Shown: positions 1-12,200 of the stretch, piece after piece
Layout of the letters: each line of letters opens with the position of its first letter
Position numbering within the stretch: position 1 is the first letter of the stretch
Assembly: GCA_965178125.1 (NCBI GenBank)
Contig: OZ237735.1
Coordinates: 2,170,001 to 2,234,000 of the forward strand
Reading direction: 5' to 3'
DNA from: Bilabrum cf. latius
Lineage: Eukaryota > Bigyra: Bicosoecida > Bigyra > Bicosoecida
DNA: 64,000 nt
Notes under the pieces: model-generated
The model's input: only the letters and a program-made list of their open reading frames with translations
The model's database searches: none
What the model was told of the DNA's origin: nothing
Position numbers and translations under genes: made by a program

Positions 1-2685
1 AATACAGCGTTGGCGGTGCTATTGTACCCTGGGTCTGCAGACTCAGAGGAGTGCGAAATCGCGTAAGTCTCCTGGCCCTCTACCACGCCATCCGTGATGG
101 CCTGCACCTGGATCGTCCTGACTGAATTCCAAGCGATGCTGGCGTCCGCGCCGACGTCGACGGTGGGGTCAAACACGAGGATCCTGGGCGAGACGTACAG
201 ATCATCGAGCGTTGCCAGCGACGTGTCTAGCGTCACAGTCACTGTGCTGGTTGGCCTGGAGTCCAGTTGCACAGTATACGTCGCATTCGAAGCGCCCTCC
301 GTAGCACTGACAAGAGCGCTGGATATGGTAATTCCAGCGGTCTGAACATCAAAAATGCTCACACGCACGAAGGGTGAGGGCAGGAACAGCTCGGTCTGGC
401 CAACAAGCGCACTGCTCCAGCGGTTGTCAGTGCTCGTCGTATTGTGGAAGATAATGGCACTCTCCTCCGGCTCTGCCAGCTCGTCAGCCACTGCGGTGAC
501 GGTGACATCCTACCATTGGTCCCAGTTGATTGCCGTGAATGTAAGGAGAGATGGCAGCGCAGTGATCTCAGCAGCCTCGGCAGTGCCTGGGGCGATGCCT
601 ACAGACACGGTGACGGAGTTGGCGGGCTGCGTATCCAACCGGACCGAGTACGTCGCGGTGAGGGTTCCCTCAATCACGTCGACATCTGCATTTGAGATAA
701 GGACGTGGCGCTCCTTCTAGATATCATACACGTTCACGGTCACGTTGGGGCCCGGCAGCACGGCAGCGCCGTCATACTCTCCATCGGCGCTAGACACGTC
801 GTGGGTGATCACGACGGCCTGCTCTTCCACTTCACCCTCAATATCGTCGCTGATGGCCACCACATCCACAGTCACGGGAACGTCATAGTTCCCGGAGTTG
901 AACGTGATGGTGCGAGGGCTCACCCCGACCTGGCCGGCGCGGGTAACGGGAAGCACGTCAAGAGTAATTGTGACCGCAGCTGCCGGCTCAGAGGCAAGGC
1001 GGACAGTGTAGGTATCGTTGTTGCCGCCCTCCGTGACCGAAAGATCTGACCTGGACAGCAGCACGGAAGCTTTGTCGTCGTCGTAGACATCAACGTTCAC
1101 CACACCTCCGGCAGGCCGCAGGACCGCGCTGTCGTACCTCGTGTCATCACCCCGCACGGTATGCACCAGGCCCACGGTCCAGGGTGACACGGCAGCATCC
1201 ATCGGGTCGTTAGAGGCCATCACGCTCACGGTCACAGTCTGGCTGCAATTCGAGTCAGAGAAGACTGTGAACCCGCCGCTAGTGCTTATCGTCGGGCTCC
1301 CCACTGGCACGCCTCCAACAGCAGACACCCAAGAGATCACGCTAGCAGCAGTCGCGGCGTCTCCACCGGGGCCTCCCGTCATGGAAGTGACGCTAGTGTG
1401 AGTCCAGTCCACAACGATCGGCGTGGCTCCGTCTTGCGGGCAGCTCGCCACGGTGATGTCGTAGGTTACCGCCGCACCGGCTTCCACCACGGCCAGCGAA
1501 ACTTCACTGAAGTCCACTGCGGCGTGCTCGTCATCAAAGACTGCAACACCTACGGTTGGCAGTGATAGTGTGCTTGCACCGTCCACGTAGAGCGGGTCCT
1601 GTGTGAGAGTGACGGAAAAGTCCAGCTGAATGGAAGTGCTGGGCGTTACCCTATCTTCATCGTCGTCCACGGCCTGCAGCTGCACCGACTGCGGGGTGGA
1701 CCAATTGCCAGGGCCGTACGTCAGAACAATCGGCAGAGCACCCCCCGCGTCAGCCGGCAATGTAACGGAGAGCAGGCTGTCTGCCAGCGGGCTAACAGAG
1801 CTGATGGTTACCTGAACGAATGAGGCTGGCTGGCTTGCGAGAGACACGTCGAACGAGGCGGAGTCGCTCCCTCCTCCACCACCCTCCACCACGTAGACGA
1901 ATGACTATGAAACCAACACTCCGCTAGCATCATCATCCAGAAGAGTAAGGTTTACGTAAGGCGATGGAGAGAAGAGCCCAGCCGTGCCAGAGAAATTTCC
2001 ATCCGTGCTTGTTGCGGTCAACTCTACCGCCCCCGTGAGTGACGGGTCGCTTGCCGACAGCACATCATCACCTGAGGATGATATAGTGAATATTGCTGGC
2101 GTGCTCCAATTCGACGAGGTAAAGACAACAAAAGACGGGTCCAGCTGAAGCGGTGCCGAGCTGAACTCAATCGACAGCCGAGGGTGCACTGTCACTGGTG
2201 CGGCTGGAGCCTCTGACAGCACCAGTGTGAATGAATCCGTATTGCCAGGCGCGGACTCTCGAACATAAAGATGCGCATCAGACAGGATGACTGCGATGAT
2301 TAAGAAACAAGGTGTTTGGGTTGCATGTGCTTGAGCACGGCGTAGTGCCAGCAAGCTTGAGTATCGCTGCCTTACCCTATGCTGTGCTACATTCTACATT
2401 AGTTACCGAAAACCAGGACCTATCTCTCAGACAATCGCATGAGGTCCTATCCGAGGAGCTCGTGCTGAATGCTGGGCATGGCGTGCACGTGAAGTTTCCC
2501 GAACTGGGCTTGAACGAACCACTCGGGCAACTTGCGCAGGTTCCACTAAAGGTCTGGTTAAATTGACCGGGACCACAAGTGCTTGCATTACTCAAGCCCA
2601 AGAGCGAAGCTGCTACAACTGCAGCATGCCAACGCACGCTGAGGGACCGAGGCGCCCGGGCAGCCTTCTTTGACCGGCAACCCAT
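1..2685 (-). CDS. Secreted cysteine-rich / Calx-beta repeat protein (partial, runs off left edge)
   Basis: Two exons (2685-2376 and 2290-1) give 866 codons before the window ends, so the C-terminus is missing. The start is ATG at 2685, followed by a basic stretch and a hydrophobic signal peptide (AAVVAASLLGLSNAS). Next comes a short cysteine-rich module of the ephrin-receptor-like (GCC2/GCC3) type, with CGPGQF, CASCPSG and CTPCPAF. About six tandem Calx-beta-like repeats follow, each with a VxEG-type start, an NWSTPQSV-like strand and a closing DDD or DDE. Calx-beta folds bind calcium or mediate adhesion in extracellular proteins, so a cell-surface or matrix role is inferred. In-frame TAGs read as Gln; the one at 510-512 lies on the repeat's conserved Gln (NWDQW-Q-DVTV beside NWSTP-Q-SVQL). 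Any transmembrane anchor would lie outside the window. The fold call is good; the exact family is unknown. Confidence 0.8.
2291..2375 (-). other. Spliceosomal intron, 85 nt (Calx-beta gene)
   Basis: The donor is GTAAGG at 2375 and the acceptor ends ATCATCGCAG at 2291, phase 1. Splicing joins the cysteine-rich exon (…CSTAQ) to the first Calx-beta repeat (VILSDAHLYVRES) and restores a single frame. Without it the two halves lie in different frames. Confidence 0.8.
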
Positions 2686-3054
2686 CGTACGCCCGTGAGA
2701 GCTCAAAAACTGAGATATGTCCCTAATCAAAGCTGCGAACAGCTGCCAGGCAAGACTTTGAGCTCCTGCAAGGCCTGGCTGAATCGAAACGGCGTCGACC
2801 GCTTCCAGCAGCCTCTCTCTGCGCACTCTGTCGCGAACCTGGAGATTAAAGTGACTGGCTTTGTGGTTGTCTGTACGCAAATCTGCAAAACAGCACGAGA
2901 AATCTGAAATGCCAGCCTACTGGCTTGTGTATGCAAGCGATTGCTTTCGGGCGGTTTCAAGCAGCAGGTTGGTCGCGAAATTGAGACGGCGGTCGCATGA
3001 TGTTCCGCAAATTGGTGCGCGGCGACTGAACGCACATTTTCACAATTGAATATC
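2686..3054. promoter_or_regulatory. Divergent intergenic region (369 bp)
   Basis: This lies between the 5' ends of the Calx-beta gene (-) and the HEAT-like gene (+), so it should hold both promoters. In-frame TGA at 2998 closes the plus frame upstream of the chosen ATG at 3055. I see no convincing TATA box, RNA gene or repeat. The role is inferred from position only. Confidence 0.45.
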
Positions 3055-6000
3055 ATGAGCTTGCTAACGAATCTGCATGACCTGTCAGATTCTGCCATAT
3101 TGAATGAAGCTAGAAGACGGGCCGGTTTGGTTGTAAAGGAGAGGGTTTCTACGGAAGCCGAACCTAAAATGCATGACAAGAGGCGCCTGGGATCCCAGGT
3201 AGCAGGCCCCGCCAACGTTGACTTCGGTGATTATATGCTAGAAGGTGATGGAAATATATCATTAGACGATCTTGCGTTTGGCAGAAGCTCTGGTGCTTCT
3301 TTCCAGAAGTAGTCGAGTCAAGCCGACTCGAATCAGCACAACAGAGCCGATGCCACTACGGCACGAGCTGCAGGTTCCGTTGGTGATTTGGAGGGATCCA
3401 GTAAGTTCGGAGTGTATGGTTTGTAGCATTCAAAGAGCCCAGATGGCCAAGTGCTGGAGCGTGGCACTGGGTCTGGCTCTCCTTGGACACGCTCGCCTGC
3501 AAGCACACCGGGAAGAAGAAGATCCACACGAGATATAGGTGGGATGAGCTAGGACTTGAGGCAGGCTCCTCGAAGACAACCCCTTACACTTGGAGATGAG
3601 ATTGGACCAATGGGAGCCATTCGCGTGATGCTGTCCCCTGGGGCGCGCGGGTCTGCTGGCGTCGACCAAATTCGCAAGTCGCAAATGGCAGATGATTCCA
3701 AGGCGTACCGTGGCGGCGGCGTGTCGTCGCTCGTGTCTCCACCCGGCAAATCTACCGGTGCATCTCTGCGAGCGATCGCACGCGCTATTCCTGAGGAGAA
3801 TGGCCAGACCCGGCTGCATCTCGTGGCGAGGCTCCGGCAGCTGCTTGGAGGAAAGGTTTCAGATGCGAGGGCATACGCAGCGGCGCTAGCAGCAGACCAG
3901 GAAGGCGCTGATAGCGCCGGCTACGGCGATGATTTCAGTGCGGAAGGGGTGCTGCGGCCTTGGGTCCAGCGCCACGTCGCGCCTGTCCTAAGCATGCTGC
4001 TGCAGCCTGGCTCGTTGCCGGATCCAGTGGCACCAGCTGTAAGTGCGGAAGCTCACAGCGACTCGAAGCAGGCTGTCATGGCCGCCTGGCGGCAGCAAAG
4101 AGCAGAATGGGAATGCATTACAGTGCTGTGCGCTCTGATGATCCACGTGGGGGCTGATGTGTCCGCTGGCTCAGTCGGCGTGCGGACTGCCTGCGTGAGG
4201 TGCGTGCGTTCCTGCTGCTCCGCAGGGGTGCCAGCCCTGCACCCGTCGGCAATCGTTAGCGATACTAGTGCCCTCGAGCGACTAACATGGCCGTCGGTGC
4301 ACCCCACCGACGGTGATGCAGGCGATGTCTCAGGTAGCTAGCAATAGTACGTGCCCTCGGAGGGTCAATCCGTGGTGCCGCCCCACGCAGTTGCGTTGCT
4401 GTGTGCTGTAGCGTTGAGCAGTCGTATCCGTGCCCCAACGGTCGTAGAGGAAAGCCTTGCTGAAGCGTCTGGGCTGCTTTCCCCGGCTCAACGGTAGTCC
4501 AGAGCGTCTTAGCCGCAAAGCCAGGCAGCTCGACGGCAAGCTGGACTCGCTATTGAGCCTAAGGACTCTCCCCTATGGGCAGCCCGCCAGCTGCTTGCTC
4601 TTGGACGCGACTGCACTGATGCAGTCAGCCATGCATGTCTGGCATCCGTGCTGCATTCTAGGGTTGGACAGCTCGCGCTGCTGAGCCCTTTGCTGTGCGG
4701 TACGATACGCGAGGCTGCTGGTGTAGATCTGAAGTCAGGCGAGCGCATCTTGCTGGAAGCCATTCGTGGCACGTACGGCAGCGCTGGAGCTTCTCGTGAG
4801 CAAGCAGTAATTGACAGCATGTCAGTGACATGTGCTGTACTCTCTCGCCGAGCGATACCCCCAAAGAGTGCCAAAGGGCAGGTCTCTGGGGTTGTCGCTG
4901 CTCTGGCTTCCGTGCTGAGCTCGGTGAATGACCAAGCTGGACTGGATGAATCCAGGGGTATACTTCCAATGCTGGGCCTCGCGTCGTTGCTGCGGCAGTA
5001 GACTAAATCTGCTTCCGCTGGATCCGTAGCTGAGTTGGACGCTCACGTTGCGATTCGGCTCGCAGCCAGAACCATTCGCAGTTCGGATGCTATTCCGAGC
5101 GCAATAGCAGACGCAGTTGCTGGTCATGCCTGTGCCGCATCCGGACTGAGTCTTGAGCCGCTGCGCAGCGTAATTGCAGCTAGCGCGGAAAGCCCGAATG
5201 GTGGCTCTGCGGCCCAAGGCATTGATGGTCTTGCGGCGAAACTAGGCAGTCTGAAGTGCGTGTTCCACGCCTTGTCCCCTCAACAGTGCGCGGATGTAGC
5301 CGCTGCGGTTGGCGATCTCGAGTCGAAAATGCAGCAAGCAGCGTAGTAGGGCGTGCCAAGACAGCAACAAAGTCGCACTCTGTCAGCTGCGATGAATTTG
5401 TCCGGAGTTGACGATGGAGTGGATGCCGGCCGAAACAGTGTCGCCAGTGTGCTCGGTCTGGGAAATTTGAAGCCGAGCTCTAGTTCAGATAAGAGCTCAA
5501 TTTGGATGGATGCTGCCAATGGCGCGGTTCCCGCGACTGGTGGCCTGGATGCTTCGGCTCCATCGACGCAATTCTTCGTTGAAGTTGTTGAGCGGTTGGA
5601 ATCATCGCTTGAGGGTATCTTGCTATCATCCTTGCGAAGCCGTGCTAGCGGCAGTGAGCTTGCTACCATGCCGTAGTAGCCGCATGCTGTGAATTCAAGC
5701 GGCGGCCACGCTGCCTTGAGTGCATCGGTTGCGCGGGCGGGGTTTGCAGCGAATTCCAGCATCGATGCTCACAAGAACAGCACGCGTGGGTCACAGCTGC
5801 TTGAAGAAGCGCTGAAAGAGCTAGAGCCAGATGCGCAGGACCTGTCAGCGTCAGTTGATGGCACATAGACACGGTATCCTGATCTGGCGAAGAATCGTGA
5901 CGCTCAGACTGTGGACAAACCGGAGGCACCCAGGACAACCATCATGTACCGAAGGCGATTCTTGGAACTCAGAAGCTTCTTGGATGAACAGCGCAAGGGA

Positions 6001-8934
6001 GACAGCGCCACAAATTCGACGTTTGAATCCGAGCATGCGCGCTGGGTAGAGCATGCAAAGCCACGGCTGCATGTCGTGCTCTCGTCAACCCACTGTGTTG
6101 CGGCTGCGAACGTCTCCTTGGGCGAAGCTGAACATGGCAAGATGATACTCTCGTCACAGGACGACCTCAGCGACGCCCTTCCGTTGCAACGTTCGCCTGA
6201 TGCAGCCACAATTCCAACCGTTCTGGCTCTTGCAGTTCAGCTGGCTTTTGGGGGGTCGCCTGCACAAGCGACAAGCATCTTGAATGCGATTGCTTCGATT
6301 GGCTGTGAGGGCATCTGGTCTCTCTGCGGCGGGGCTTGTGCACCACTGGCTGCTGCAGCAATTTCCTCACATAGTGCTCAGCAGCATCTGCTCCTCCATG
6401 CAAGATCGCTGCGGTTCATCGATTAGGAACAGCTCTCTGGTCGACCCGGTACGAGCAGACTGGGAGCATCGATGGTGCGAGCGAGCAAGGGCTCCCGTGC
6501 AGCCGCAGGGTCACTTGCGCATTCAACGTGGATTGCAGATGCAGATACGGCCGAACTATTGTCTCCAAAGCCTTGGTAGAGTGTCCATCGACCACGTGCT
6601 TCTTCAGACGTTGATAAAAGGGGGGGCACGGAGTCGCCGTTTCGGCACTGGCTGGAACGCTCTGACGAGGTGTTGGTCCGCGTCTGTGAGTGGGATACCG
6701 CATCGCCAGGCTTCGTGTCGGATCATGACGCCTCTATTGCTTGGAATGATGACAGATAGTCCCAGGAGTAGATTGCAACCACTGCTAGAGTCGCGGCATT
6801 AGTTCTCGCCGTGTTGGAAGCCTGCATGAACCGCAGCAACGCTTCTGTCAAAGCGGCCGCGTACCGTGTTTTAGCAGCAATAGGCCCTGCTTCCATGCTT
6901 CTTGCCTGCGATACGGCAGCAGCAATCGGAGCCGCTCTTGCGGTAGGAAAACACGCAGAGGAGTCGCCAGAGGCTAGCGCTCGGAAGCGTACCGCCGGTT
7001 CCATCGTTGTTTCCAGGGTTGCCGCCTGCAATGCGGTCCTTTCCTTTTAGCGTGTGCTTCGCTAGTTGCGGTCTGCATCAGCTGGTGCGTCAAGAGCGTG
7101 GACAGACGATCTTCATACTCATTTGGACCGCTGCCTTCTCAAACCAGTCGCATCTTCTTTCCTGCTTTCTGCCATTCCCCTGGGCCAGGGGGCTGCAGTA
7201 TTGGCAGGCCTGGGCTCCTTTGGGAGAAGCTTCCTCTGCGGCTTGGCCAGCTCGCTTCTTGGATTGTCGCGATTCGAGGACTGGCCAGAGGCAACCATTG
7301 GATACGATCACCGCGAAGCAGTCCGCCTATCAAATCCAAGCCATGCTCGAGCAGCTATTTGTGGTGTTGTTAACATTGCACTCGAGTGTGTGCGCTCCGG
7401 CATGGATGCTGGAGACAATGATTTGCTTGCGCAGGCGGCTGGCCTTGTCTGGCACGTGCTGCAGGCGAGAGGGGGTCACGCACGACCAGCAGCAGGAAGA
7501 GGCACCTTTGGGGCCGTTGGTGTGCCATCTCGCACTGTCTGCTCTGCCATTGATAGCCTGGTTTACTTGCTTTAGGCGGGTGAATAGGCTTCAGAACCAA
7601 GTGCCGCACTGTAGCCTGACTGGATGTCTGGATCAGACGCTAGGTAGCTCCTGTGTGGGCTCTTGCAGGACCCAGACCTGGTCATCGTGCAATCAGCAGC
7701 AAATGCCCTTGCATCCATTGGTAACGAGGGCAGACTTGTGCTAACAGAGCTTCTGCTATAGGGTGTGCGCCACCTTCGCAGAGCGTAGCTTTCAAGCGGC
7801 TTGCGAAAGAGTGCAGCGTCTGCTCCACAAGCGACTCGAACCGGGCTCACGCTGGCCCAAGTTGGTTGCGTGGTGGAGGCACTCGGTGGTTGCAAGCATT
7901 GCATGCCGCGCCCGATTATCCTTGCCCTGCATCTTGCAGCCACTGCTGCCACCACCAGCCTTGCAGAAGGCAGCGAACGCCTTGGACATAGCCGGAGTAG
8001 CCGCTTATTGGCATCTAAATCGGCGAGTGTTGGGTGGCACCGTATGAAACCTGAAGCACTAGGCTTGACTTTGTCTTCATCGCGCAAGCAGCCTGTCCGA
8101 GACACTGGTTTGCGTCGCCCTGCACGCGGTGCGCTCGCCGTGATGGTGTCTGCTTGCAAGGCCATCCACACGGTGGGGGCAGCTAGGTGCCTAGCCGCGG
8201 TGCTGCAAGGGACCCCGGCGGAGCGCGCTCGAGACTTTCGGCGGACTGAAGCTGCTGCCGAACAGCTAAGTATCATGACCCGGGGCATTCCTGCGTCGCA
8301 GGTGCAATCCCGCGTGCTCCAGGGAGCAGTGGACTCTGCACAGCTTCGAAAGCAGGCTAAACTAGCTTTGCGAGTGTTGAATGCTGTGCGCGAAGTCGCA
8401 GTCGCGTTTGGGGATCGTCTTTGTGGCGGATTACCTGTATCAATTACTGGACGACAGAGCACCCTAGGTGACCATGATGGCAGCGTGCCCGGTCAGAGTC
8501 GAGTTAGTCTTGCCCCGAATCGGCCCGACAGGGTTGCTTCAGTCAGCGGCCCGCTTGACTCCACAGTGCACAGTCAGCATCATTACATTGCCGAGAGGCA
8601 CCCATCGCCAGCGTATCGGGCCGGGGGGACGCATACGCAGCCTGAGCTAGCATCGTCTGGGGCAGGCCCTGTATCTGGCTCTGGCGATGCGTCTGGCGGA
8701 GCGCTGGGCGACACCCATGCCTCCATCGACAGCGGGATCATTGGATTTGTAGATCCAACCGAGGGGATGCCGGAAGAAAGTGATGGTGGCAGTGGTACTT
8801 ATTCGAAGGGTGGAGGCGGGACTGTTGCCCCTGCTGCGCAGTCGGCAGCAAGGGGTTAGACTGGTGCAACTGAGCTTGACGAGGCCTTGCTTGGGGATGC
8901 GCTGCGACTGAGTCACTTGATTATGGGAACCTGA
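3055..8934 (+). CDS. HEAT/armadillo-like repeat protein, function unknown
   Basis: Single exon of 1,959 aa once TAG is read as Gln; it begins at the first ATG after in-frame TGA at 2998 and ends in TGA. No catalytic motif is visible. Much of the protein is Ala/Leu-rich amphipathic helix pairs typical of HEAT or ARM solenoids. The clearest unit lies around 7665-7760 (DPDLVIVQSAANALASIGNE, then LVLTELLL). These are interrupted by Ser/Gly/Gln-rich linkers, for example at 5340-5520 and 8460-8860. The N-terminal ~90 residues are acidic and polar. It sits head-to-tail 303 bp upstream of the dynein heavy chain, which may be coincidence. I do not recognise the family; a scaffold or ciliary HEAT protein is possible but only inferred. 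Confidence 0.7.
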
Positions 8935-9237
8935 TGCAACTATTCAGGCTTTTAATTCTATTCTTCGACAATGACTAATCGAAACTGCTGTGCGAGTAAC
9001 ATTGCTAGATTCCACAATCTCGCGTGGTAAGGTGTACTTTTGGCCGAAATGTGGTTTTTACAAACCGAAAACATCGGGATAGGTCGATCAAACTGTCAGC
9101 TAGATCAATTGACATTTCGTTTCGATTTATATCCTCGGAAATCAATAATTGAATAAAGACTGCATCCGCGGGATTTGATAGTTAGTGAACCTCTCCAGTT
9201 TGGGGTCTATTCTTCAGTTGCACCAGTGGATTGCCAT
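8935..9237. promoter_or_regulatory. Intergenic region upstream of dynein gene (303 bp)
   Basis: Noticeably AT-richer than the flanking coding DNA, with stops in all reading senses (TAA at 9028 and 9154 in the dynein frame). It contains a TATA-like TTATAT at 9127, about 110 bp before the dynein ATG, and an AATAAA at 9152 that could serve as a poly(A) signal for the upstream gene. Both are short matches and unproven. Confidence 0.4.
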
Positions 9238-12200
9238 ATGTCGCTGCCTCCTATCCCGGGTGCTTCTGCTGCGCCAGCGGGACAACCCTCTGATGCATTC
9301 GGGATTCCACTCAAATAGGATACTCGAGGGGATGATGATTCTCTCATCAGCGGAGGTGTGCCTAGGATTCAGACTGCGACGGATACTAGCACTTCCGGAA
9401 AGGCTGCCGCTGCAGCGGGGGTGACTACTGCGTCCCCAATCAGATCAAGTCGAAGAGAACGCCGCGAAGCTGCTACCCGTCGCCGTGGTTTAGATGTCCG
9501 CCACCGCTGGGTCGCGCAGCACTCGGCTGAGCTCTTGGGGCTAGGAGTTGCATCTGAAGTTGAAGATGCTATCAAGCAGCCAGCGGCGCGTCAACTGCTC
9601 GATTCTTTCTTTGCAGGGGGTGGTGGCTGCCCGGAAGCACTCTATGTCATGTATTAGCCCCCAGCTGTTGAAGGACCGGACGGTCAGCCAGTCCCGGCAG
9701 ACCAGGCACCTCGTGTGCTAATCTCGGACGGCGAGGGCGAGCCTCTGCTTGGTCACGCGGTGTACATCACCCGCAGTGAGATTAGTGGCCAGGGCATGGA
9801 TGGAGATTTCGGTGCTGGCATTGTTGCAGAGCTGGGTCCTGCTCCCATCGACCCCAAAGTGAACGACGATGGTGCGCTACTGATCGGGACAGTCTCACCT
9901 GACATCCTTGGATCCATGGATGGATTGCTGCGCGGTGTGTTTGCTCAAGTTGTGATGGCTGCTCCAAGGGGATCATGGGGTGCTGGTGGCCAGCGGGCTC
10001 GCCAGGATACAATGCAGAACCTGTCGAATTTCGCTTCGGAGATCGTGGATGCCAGGTCAGCCATCGCTGGCGGGCTCAGGCTGCGGCGCCCCGCTCCTGC
10101 CTATCGGGTCACGCCTGAGGTAATGCAAAGCAAGCCAAGCAAACAAGCCCTACTGCACTACGTTGAGCTGCTCGGCGAGTGGTGCAGAGTTATCGATGCT
10201 GCCCTGCAGGACGACGCCTCAGCTGGTTCGCAGGCAGGGTACGCCGAGGAGAAGCGTGACCATGAGGCGCCTGGGCCCGGTGCTGCTGGATTCGGCGACG
10301 GTCTGATTGAGCCCGGGCTTGTGACACCACAGGCTATCCTAGAGGCGGGGCGAAGCTCGACTCACGTGCAGACCACGTTCGGCGAGGGTGGTGGGGCAAC
10401 CGGAGCGTTTGGCATAGACCCAGCAGGTCCTGCTGTTTCTGGAGACCAGGCCGCTGCCCCATTTGGCAGGGGTAAGCAGCCAATAAAGCACCATCAAACT
10501 GCAGTCATTACTGCGGCTGGATCCGTTCACGTGCCGCAGCACGTCGCTGATGCGGTCAAGAAGCACGCTGCCCAGCGTGGTAATTTCACTGGCGATACTC
10601 TGCCTCCTTTGGTGCAGCAGTTCCAGCGAGCGGCCTAGGAACAGCTGCGAGAGGCTGCAAGACCGCCCAATTTGAGCAGTTTGCGCGATCTGCAAGCCCG
10701 TCAAGAATATCTTACAGCACAACTTCCGGGTCCGAAACACGAGGTGGCGCAATGGAGACGCCGCATGCAGCGGCTCACTGCCCTTGCGGAACAGCTGTAG
10801 ACGGAGCACTGCCGGGGCCCTGCAGCCATTCTCGTCGCTGCGGCTAGGCGAACTGGCCTTCTGTCAAACTACGACATCGATGGGCGGAAGGTTGCAGAGC
10901 TGCTGCGGCGTTGGAGAGCGACGGAGCTTCAGGTGCACGAGGCATCTGTGGAGGCCAAGGACAACGTGCGCTACCTGATGACCCTGGATCGGTTTGTCGA
11001 GCCACTGTACTCGCAGCATCCCCGCAGGATTATCGACGCCCTTCCTTCACTGCTGAATTCCTGCAAGATGATTCACACGAGCAGCCGATTCTACAATACC
11101 ACCGAGAGGATGACTAGGCTGCTGCAGCGTGTCGCTAATCAGCTGATTCATGCGTGCAGGCGAGGCATCTTGCAGGGGCAGCATCCTTCTCAGCTTTGGG
11201 TTCGCCCACTTGATGGAGTTCTTGTAGACTTGGAAGCGTGTCTTGCTCTCAGTGAAGCCTTTCAAGAGTAGTATAGGCACGTGAAGCGCGCGCTGATGGC
11301 ACAACCGCGCGGGAAACAGTTTGACTTCAGCGAATAGCAGCTCTTCGGCGAGCTTGATCTGTTCTGCAGGCGGGTGGTTAAGGCCACTGACTTGTTTTCA
11401 AGCGTGCTACAATTCCGAACTCTGGAGGTGCAGCGGATTGATGGCATGGCAAGGCTGTGCGCTGCCTTTGACCGACTAGCAGCTGACTTGCGACGACAAG
11501 GCATCGATATTTTGGATCATAAGCAGTCTGCCTTCGACAAGGCATTTGTCAGTTTTAGTGTTCGCGTAGCTGATCTTGAGACCAGCCTTCAGTTCTTCGT
11601 CAACACGGCCTTTTCAAAGGTGCAAGACGTCCCGCGTGCGATCGAACTTCTGAATCGATTCAGGGCTCTGCTTCGTCGTGACGGGCTCAGGGCTGACCTG
11701 GACGAGAAACTCATCATGATCTTTCACAAGTTCGGTTTGCAACTTCTTGACGTGCAACGAGAGTACCATGAGCGACGGACGGACCCGCCGATTCCCCGCG
11801 ACACGCCTCCCGTAGCAGGCGCAGTAGCTTGGGCTGGGCACCTCTTCTACAGCATCGAGGCTCCGATGAAGTTGTTCGCGGACCACCCGAAGGTTCTCAA
11901 TTCCAGCAAAGAGACCAAAAAAATTGTGAAGACGTACAACAGAGTAGCTCGCGCTCTGCTCGAGTTCTAGACCGCATGGCTGGATGCCTGGTAGGCGCAG
12001 GTGGATCAGCAGCTTGATGCTCTGCGGGCCACCGTGATTGTGCGACATCCAGTAACGAAAGAGCTGCATGTAAACTTCGATGCAGGTCTTTTGCAGCTGC
12101 TCCGTGAAGCTCGTGGCTTGGAGCGACTTGGAATTGAGCTGCCTCAGAAAGTCGGCGATGTGCTTCAGGTCGAGTCTAGGCTAAAGACGACCTTTGGACA

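Noticed and set aside
717-1892. A standalone 391-aa gene on the minus strand
   Set aside because: It is an internal part of the larger Calx-beta gene, bounded only by TAG(Gln) codons.
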